A stretch of 8,788 bases of DNA, from contig JAZQSD010000115.1 in NCBI GenBank assembly GCA_045629925.1, positions 1 through 8,788 of the forward strand. The letters run 5' to 3'. Origin of the DNA: Brotonthovivens sp045629925. GTDB lineage: Bacteria; Bacillota; Clostridia; Lachnospirales; Lachnospiraceae. How positions within the stretch are numbered: position 1 is the stretch's first letter; every line of letters starts with the position of its first letter. Shown here piece by piece: positions 5,178-8,788 of this stretch. A program made the position numbers and the translations under genes. The notes under the pieces were generated by a model. It was given only the letters and a program-made list of their open reading frames with translations, did no database searches and was not told the origin of the DNA.

Positions 5178-6494
5178 ATGGAGATTTTTGAACAGGAACA
5201 GAAGAAAGGCAGTTCTGAACTGGCAAAAGAGCAGGAGCGTGCAATAAAAAGAAGCTTCCGAAGGGGAGTGGTAAGAGGATTTGCAGTTGCTGTTGTGATA
5301 TGTGTAATTGTAGGTTTGGTGCTGTCAGGTCTTACAATAAACAAGACAAATAAAACAACTGTCAGTGTGGTTGTCACAGAGAATGGCCAGCAAAAACCGG
5401 CTGTTTTGGAGTATGAGTCACTTCTAGACAAAGCAACCATAAAGAAATTAGATTACATAGCTGCCATGATTCAGTCCAGTTACTATGAGGACGTGTCCGA
5501 GGAGGATCTGAGAAACGGTCTGTACCAGGGCTTGTTCAATGGACTTGATATTTACTCAGAGTATTACACAAAAGAGCAGTACGATGAATTGTACAATATG
5601 GACATTACGGGAAGCTACTGTGGTATCGGTGCGACACTGTCACAGAATATGAACACTATGGTGGTAGAGGTAGTAAATGTGCAGGAAGGTTCGCCAGCAG
5701 AAGAGGCGGGTATTAAAAAAGGAGATTTGTTACTCTCCGCAGATGAGTACGAGGCAACAACCATGGAGTTAAGCGAGTTTGTGTCTCACGTGAAAGGCGA
5801 AGAGGGAACTGTTGTATCGATTGAAGTATATCGTGAAAGTACAGAAGAATATCTGACTTTTGAGATCACAAGACGTCCGTTAGATGTAGTGACTGTAGAT
5901 TCGGCCATGCTGGAAAACAAGACAGGATACATCCAGATTACAGAATTTGGCGGCAAAACTTCCAGCCAGTTCCATGCGGCATTGGAAGAACTTCAGGGTC
6001 AGGGCATGGAAGAAGTGATTATAGACCTGAGAAGTAATCCTGGTGGAAACTTATCCAGCGTAGTAGAGATCTTAGATATGATTCTTTCCGAAGGAATGAT
6101 CGTATACACAGAAGACAAGTACGGCAACCGTCAAGAATACCTTGCTACAAATGATGAGTCCTTGAGTCTGCCGCTGGTGGTATTGATTGACGGCAACAGC
6201 GCAAGTGCCTCTGAGATTTTTGCCGGGGCAGTAAAAGATCATCAGATTGGAACTTTGGTAGGTACCACAACTTATGGCAAAGGTATCGTCCAGGGAGTGC
6301 AGCCGATGGGGGATGGCAGTGCGCTGAAGATGACCACAAGCACTTACTATACGCCGAATGGAACTTGTATCCATGGCACAGGTGTCTCTCCTGACGTGGA
6401 GATCGAGTACGAGTTCTTGGGCCCGGAAGATGCAGAGTACGAATATCAGTATGATAATCAGTTGCAGAAGGCATTGGAGTTGCTGAATCAGTAA
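5178..6494 (+). CDS. S41 C-terminal processing peptidase (CtpA/CtpB-type) with PDZ domain
   Basis: This 438-residue membrane-anchored serine protease acts outside the membrane. A short basic N-terminus precedes one TM anchor (about 31-53). An N-terminal cap region (about 80-145) leads to a PDZ domain (about 148-232, with the carboxylate-binding loop YCGIGATL and GSPAEEAGIKKGD). The S41 core follows (about 240-410), containing LRSNPGGNL and GNSASASEIFAGA. By alignment with the Ser-Lys-Gln spacing I recall for Bacillus CtpB, the catalytic residues are Ser343, Lys368 (YGKGIVQG) and Gln372. The PDZ gates access to the active site in this family. I start at ATG 5178, where GGAGG at 5169-5173 lies 4 bases upstream; a GTG at 5118 would fall inside the terminator hairpin. 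An S41 gene next to ftsEX is a known Bacillus arrangement. The acidic, Tyr-rich C-terminus (about 409-438) is unremarkable. Confidence 0.94.
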   Translation: MEIFEQEQKKGSSELAKEQERAIKRSFRRGVVRGFAVAVVICVIVGLVLSGLTINKTNKTTVSVVVTENGQQKPAVLEYESLLDKATIKKLDYIAAMIQSSYYEDVSEEDLRNGLYQGLFNGLDIYSEYYTKEQYDELYNMDITGSYCGIGATLSQNMNTMVVEVVNVQEGSPAEEAGIKKGDLLLSADEYEATTMELSEFVSHVKGEEGTVVSIEVYRESTEEYLTFEITRRPLDVVTVDSAMLENKTGYIQITEFGGKTSSQFHAALEELQGQGMEEVIIDLRSNPGGNLSSVVEILDMILSEGMIVYTEDKYGNRQEYLATNDESLSLPLVVLIDGNSASASEIFAGAVKDHQIGTLVGTTTYGKGIVQGVQPMGDGSALKMTTSTYYTPNGTCIHGTGVSPDVEIEYEFLGPEDAEYEYQYDNQLQKALELLNQ

Positions 6495-6545
6495 CAATAT
6501 ATACTTGCAGCAAAATCTGAGATACATAAGCTAAATGAAAATAGG

Positions 6546-6600
6546 AACCGACCTTCAAAAGTTAGAGCGAAAAATCTAACGATTGATAGGTCGGTTTTTT
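6546..6600 (+). terminator. Compound intrinsic terminator after the S41 protease gene
   Basis: AACCGACCT at 6546-6554 pairs perfectly with AGGTCGGTT at 6588-6596, followed by T residues to 6600. Inside the loop a second perfect 6-bp hairpin (GTTAGA 6561-6566, TCTAAC 6575-6580) brings the outer arms together. Confidence 0.9.
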
Positions 6601-6660
6601 GTTTGAAGATTTGATGAAAAATTAACAACTAAATTTATAAACTAAAAATATAGAAAGTAG

Positions 6661-6689
6661 TTGCAAAATATCAGAACTAATGTTATAGT
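6661..6689 (+). promoter_or_regulatory. Sigma-A promoter with extended -10 for the blaI-M56 operon
   Basis: TTGCAA at 6661-6666 and TATAGT at 6684-6689 are 17 bp apart, with TGT at 6681-6683 giving the extended -10 motif. Start of transcription would be near 6696. This leaves a leader of about 180 nt before the BlaI-type gene. Confidence 0.78.
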
Positions 6690-6694
6690 TACTA
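6686..6694. promoter_or_regulatory. TAGT-T-ACTA dyad overlapping the -10 (candidate BlaI-type operator)
   Basis: A perfect 4-bp dyad around one central base overlaps the -10 element and ends just before the likely start site. BlaI/MecI operators known to me contain ACTACA/TGTAGT half-sites, so the match is only partial (ACTA/TAGT). TAGTT at 6658-6662 and AACTA at 6675-6679 form another loose dyad across the -35 and spacer. Confidence 0.3.
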
Positions 6695-6766
6695 AGACGC
6701 AAACTTAATAATTAAAACCCTGATACAAAAGATAACCTGAAAACAGTATATTTATTCAGCAAAATG

Positions 6767-6860
6767 GGGTATTTTTGGTCAATACCCAGCGCATGTGTTG
6801 TTGAAAAAACCATGTATACATGCTAAGATAACTTTGACTAAAAAAATAATAAGTCAAAGT
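6767..6860 (+). repeat. Structured leader: three dyads before the BlaI-type gene
   Basis: GGGTATT at 6767-6773 pairs with AATACCC at 6781-6787 (7-nt loop). CATGTATACATG at 6811-6822 is a perfect 12-bp palindrome, and its ACATGC end (6818-6823) can instead pair with GCATGT at 6791-6796. ACTTTGACT at 6831-6839 pairs perfectly with AGTCAAAGT at 6852-6860 (12-nt spacer), ending two bases before the ribosome site. These may be protein-binding sites or RNA structure. Confidence 0.5.
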
Positions 6861-6878
6861 ATAGAGAGGATGATAATT

Positions 6879-7259
6879 TTGCTTAAGAATGAATTGACCA
6901 ATGCTGAGTTACTTGTTATGAAATGTATCTGGGACACACCAAAGGATCTGGTGTTATCAGAAATCGTAGCAATGGTAAACGAACGCTATCAAAAGGACTG
7001 GAAGCCACAGACGGTTTCCACTTATCTGGCTCATCTTGTTCAGAAAGGTTTTCTGGAGATGACTAGAAATGGGAAGATATACACATATCACCCACTTGTG
7101 TTAGAGGTTGACTACCGCACAAAAGAGATGAACAATTTTGTTGATTTCTGGGGTGGAGGTTCACCTGCAGAGTTCCTATCTGCATTTTTCGGTTCCAATG
7201 ACGTTGATTCCAAGGAATTAGCGCAGCTTAGAGACTTGATAGATGGTATGGGAAAATAA
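6879..7259 (+). CDS. BlaI/MecI-family transcriptional repressor
   Basis: This is a 126-residue winged-helix repressor of the BlaI/MecI/CopY family, which binds operators as a dimer and is inactivated by proteolysis triggered by its M56 partner. The N-terminal domain shows the family pattern LTNAELLVMKCIW (6-18), with recognition helix in PQTVSTYLAHLVQKGFL (43-59) and a wing at 60-70. The C-terminal dimerisation part has AFFGS...KELAQLRDLI; by comparison with the Staphylococcus BlaI as I recall it, Ala102-Phe103 falls at the Asn-Phe cleavage point. I prefer the TTG at 6879 because AGAGAGG (6863-6869) lies 9 bases upstream; ATG 6870 abuts that site with no spacer, and GTG 6795 would read through the leader dyads. 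The 3' end overlaps the M56 gene by 17 nt, so the pair is translationally coupled. Confidence 0.88.
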   Translation: MLKNELTNAELLVMKCIWDTPKDLVLSEIVAMVNERYQKDWKPQTVSTYLAHLVQKGFLEMTRNGKIYTYHPLVLEVDYRTKEMNNFVDFWGGGSPAEFLSAFFGSNDVDSKELAQLRDLIDGMGK

Positions 7260-8667
7260 TTTTTTCTATCTTTTGTTTTTGAATGCGATTACTGGTAATG
7301 TGGCGTATATACTAAGTTCCAAATTGATGAAGATTGCCTTGAAGCATGGCAATGCCCGCACGGTGTATCACCTTCTTCGGGGAGTCATCATATTCTTTTC
7401 GGTTCCATTTTCCTACATATATGTAGTGATAAGTTGTTTCGGAGAAGTAAATGGAAAATTGCTTAGTTATTGTGGTAATCAGTATATCGCGGAAGTATTT
7501 CATAGGATCTTTTTAGTGTGGCTGATTATTACATCAGCCATTGCTATTTTATACGGGTATCGTTTTGTAAAATATCAAAGACTGCGCGCGTACAACATTC
7601 CTCTATTCGATGACAAGTTAAAGGAGCTGTTTTGTTCCTTTTATCCTAAGAAACGTTTTAAAGGAATTAGGATGTATACAAATATGATGTGCCCAACACC
7701 TTGCGTTATGGGTGTGCTTCGACCGATATTGGTACTGCCTCAGGTGCCATACACCAGAGAGGAACTAGTAATCATGTTGGCCCATGAAGCAGTCCATATA
7801 AAGCACAGGGATAACCTATGGAAGACCATTGGTCGTGTGATTTCGGTACTGTGCTGGTGGAATCCGTTCCTGCATTTCTATATGTGGGATCTGGACAACT
7901 GGTCAGAAACATACTGTGATTATGTGGTTTGCAGGTCAATTTTAGATGGAGACAGACAACGGTATGCTAAGGTTTTAGTGTCTGCAGCGGTAAAATCAAA
8001 CAAATACTATTCCGTTGGCGGCTCCTCAATAGCAACGTTTGGGGACTCCCAAACGATTTATAGGAGGATAAAGAGATTGAGCAAACTTAACATGGGTAAG
8101 GGAAAACGAGCATTGTGCATACTTCTGAGTGCAGTCTTTGTCCTTGGTTCCGGCACAACTGCTATCGCAGCAGGCGAGATTACTTCTGTGAAAGGGGAAG
8201 ATCTGTACTTGCAGACAATGGAGACTGAGATTACTGCTTCTAATGTGGAAGTAATCAACTTGGATGTTGTTGATAATGTGAATGTCTTTTCTATGTCAGC
8301 GGAAGAACTGGCCGCTGAAGGTTATGAGATAGTGTCTATGGAATCAGAATCTGGAATAGCAACATATGGAACACAGAAGGTTTTTGATTGGGATATTGCA
8401 GCATCGTCCATTGGGGCAAGCGGCAATTTCCTGAAGAGAAAGGATACTACGATAGATGTATATTGCTATATCACTTTTCCGAGTGGGCAGAGTGGTACTG
8501 CAAGAGTAGGTGTTATTGAACCGGACGGAACATTTGTGTATGGTTTGTGCAGTAATAATGATTCTGTGGCTATAAACTATACATGTGAACGTTTAGGTTA
8601 TTATAAAGTTGCTGTTCAAAATCTCAGAAGCCATTCAATCAATGCAAACGGATTCTATGTCCGTTAG
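7243..8667 (+). CDS. M56-family (BlaR1-type) membrane metalloprotease with unknown extracytoplasmic sensor
   Basis: This 474-residue protein is the likely signal transducer that inactivates the upstream BlaI-type repressor. Predicted membrane segments are about 6-25, 44-66, 85-108, 195-213 and 289-309. The M56 zinc site is intact: HEAVH at 181-185, KHRD following, and the Glu222/Asp226 motif ETYCD that supplies the third ligand. The region PTPCVMGVLRPILVLP (151-166) is typical of M56 proteins. After the last membrane segment (ending AIAAGE) come about 165 residues with no penicillin-binding SxxK/SxN/KTG motifs. They comprise an acidic stretch (about 310-375), then a beta-rich segment (about 380-474) with FPSGQSGTARVGVIEPDGTF. 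The protein therefore is not a standard BlaR1, and its signal is unknown. ATG 7243 lies inside the repressor gene with only a weak ribosome site, consistent with coupling. Confidence 0.85.
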   Translation: MVWENNFFYLLFLNAITGNVAYILSSKLMKIALKHGNARTVYHLLRGVIIFFSVPFSYIYVVISCFGEVNGKLLSYCGNQYIAEVFHRIFLVWLIITSAIAILYGYRFVKYQRLRAYNIPLFDDKLKELFCSFYPKKRFKGIRMYTNMMCPTPCVMGVLRPILVLPQVPYTREELVIMLAHEAVHIKHRDNLWKTIGRVISVLCWWNPFLHFYMWDLDNWSETYCDYVVCRSILDGDRQRYAKVLVSAAVKSNKYYSVGGSSIATFGDSQTIYRRIKRLSKLNMGKGKRALCILLSAVFVLGSGTTAIAAGEITSVKGEDLYLQTMETEITASNVEVINLDVVDNVNVFSMSAEELAAEGYEIVSMESESGIATYGTQKVFDWDIAASSIGASGNFLKRKDTTIDVYCYITFPSGQSGTARVGVIEPDGTFVYGLCSNNDSVAINYTCERLGYYKVAVQNLRSHSINANGFYVR

Positions 8668-8679
8668 TAATTAATCAGC

Positions 8680-8692
8680 CCCAGCATCTGGG
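8680..8692 (+). repeat. Small GC hairpin after the M56 gene
   Basis: CCCAG at 8680-8684 pairs with CTGGG at 8688-8692 around a 3-nt loop, 12 bases after the stop. No T-run follows, so it is not a convincing intrinsic terminator, though it may protect the mRNA 3' end. Confidence 0.4.
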
Positions 8693-8728
8693 CATAAGAA
8701 ATAGATGCGTGTACTTTGAAAATTAAAT

Positions 8729-8784
8729 ATTGAATGTTACACAAGACTTTTGTATGTCATGAAGAAGCATATGCAACATTCAAT
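8729..8784. repeat. 10-bp perfect inverted repeat at the window end
   Basis: ATTGAATGTT at 8729-8738 is the exact reverse complement of AACATTCAAT at 8775-8784, with a 36-nt spacer that includes the palindrome GCATATGC (8767-8774). It lies downstream of the last gene. It could be a control element of the next gene, a stem-loop, or part of a small repeat; the window ends too soon to tell. Confidence 0.5.
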
Positions 8785-8788
8785 TACA

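Noticed and set aside
6145..6558. Long minus-strand open frames over the end of the S41 gene
   Set aside because: They are antisense shadows of a well-conserved coding frame, without ribosome sites or recognisable domains, and one runs through the terminator.

Overview
The window reads as a chromosomal stretch of a low-to-mid GC, Gram-positive Clostridia-type bacterium, most likely a gut Lachnospiraceae relative. The basis is the A/T-rich intergenic DNA, the strong GGAGG-type ribosome sites, consensus sigma-A promoters, T-tailed intrinsic terminators, and a gene set made of cell-wall and division functions. No species can be named from the sequence alone. All seven genes lie on the + strand, and there is no sign of an insertion sequence, phage, CRISPR array, tRNA or rRNA.

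Region 1 (1-1868), cell wall. The window opens inside the C-terminal end of a class A penicillin-binding protein with a glutamine tract and a Pro-Gly-rich repeat tail, closed by a terminator. Next is a secreted NlpC/P60 peptidoglycan endopeptidase with two SH3 domains. It has a near-perfect extended -10 promoter and a tandem TGTAAC-N5-TGTAAC element that matches the WalR (YycF) box, and it has its own terminator.

Region 2 (1869-2406), a 538-base non-coding stretch. This is the most unusual part of the window. Six strong DnaA boxes and two weaker ones lie within 152 bp, next to an 83% A+T segment. A plausible promoter and a 12-bp palindrome follow, leading into the next operon. It looks like a DnaA-binding cluster: a titration site, an origin-like element, or a DnaA-responsive control region for division genes.

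Region 3 (2407-6600), division. A PucR/CdaR-type regulator, ftsE and ftsX form a tight operon (9-nt gap, then 1-nt overlap). A long hairpin terminator separates them from a membrane-anchored S41 C-terminal processing protease with PDZ domain, which ends in a compound terminator. FtsEX controls peptidoglycan hydrolases at the septum. An S41 protease next to ftsEX is a known arrangement in Bacillus. The NlpC/P60 enzyme upstream may belong to the same wall-remodelling program.

Region 4 (6601-8788), signalling. An extended -10 promoter and a leader of about 180 nt with several dyads precede a BlaI-type repressor and an overlapping M56 (BlaR1-type) membrane metalloprotease. The M56 protein has no penicillin-binding sensor. 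Its last membrane segment is followed by an unrecognised extracytoplasmic domain of about 165 residues, so the pair probably senses something other than a beta-lactam through the known mechanism. The window ends in a 10-bp inverted repeat of unknown nature.
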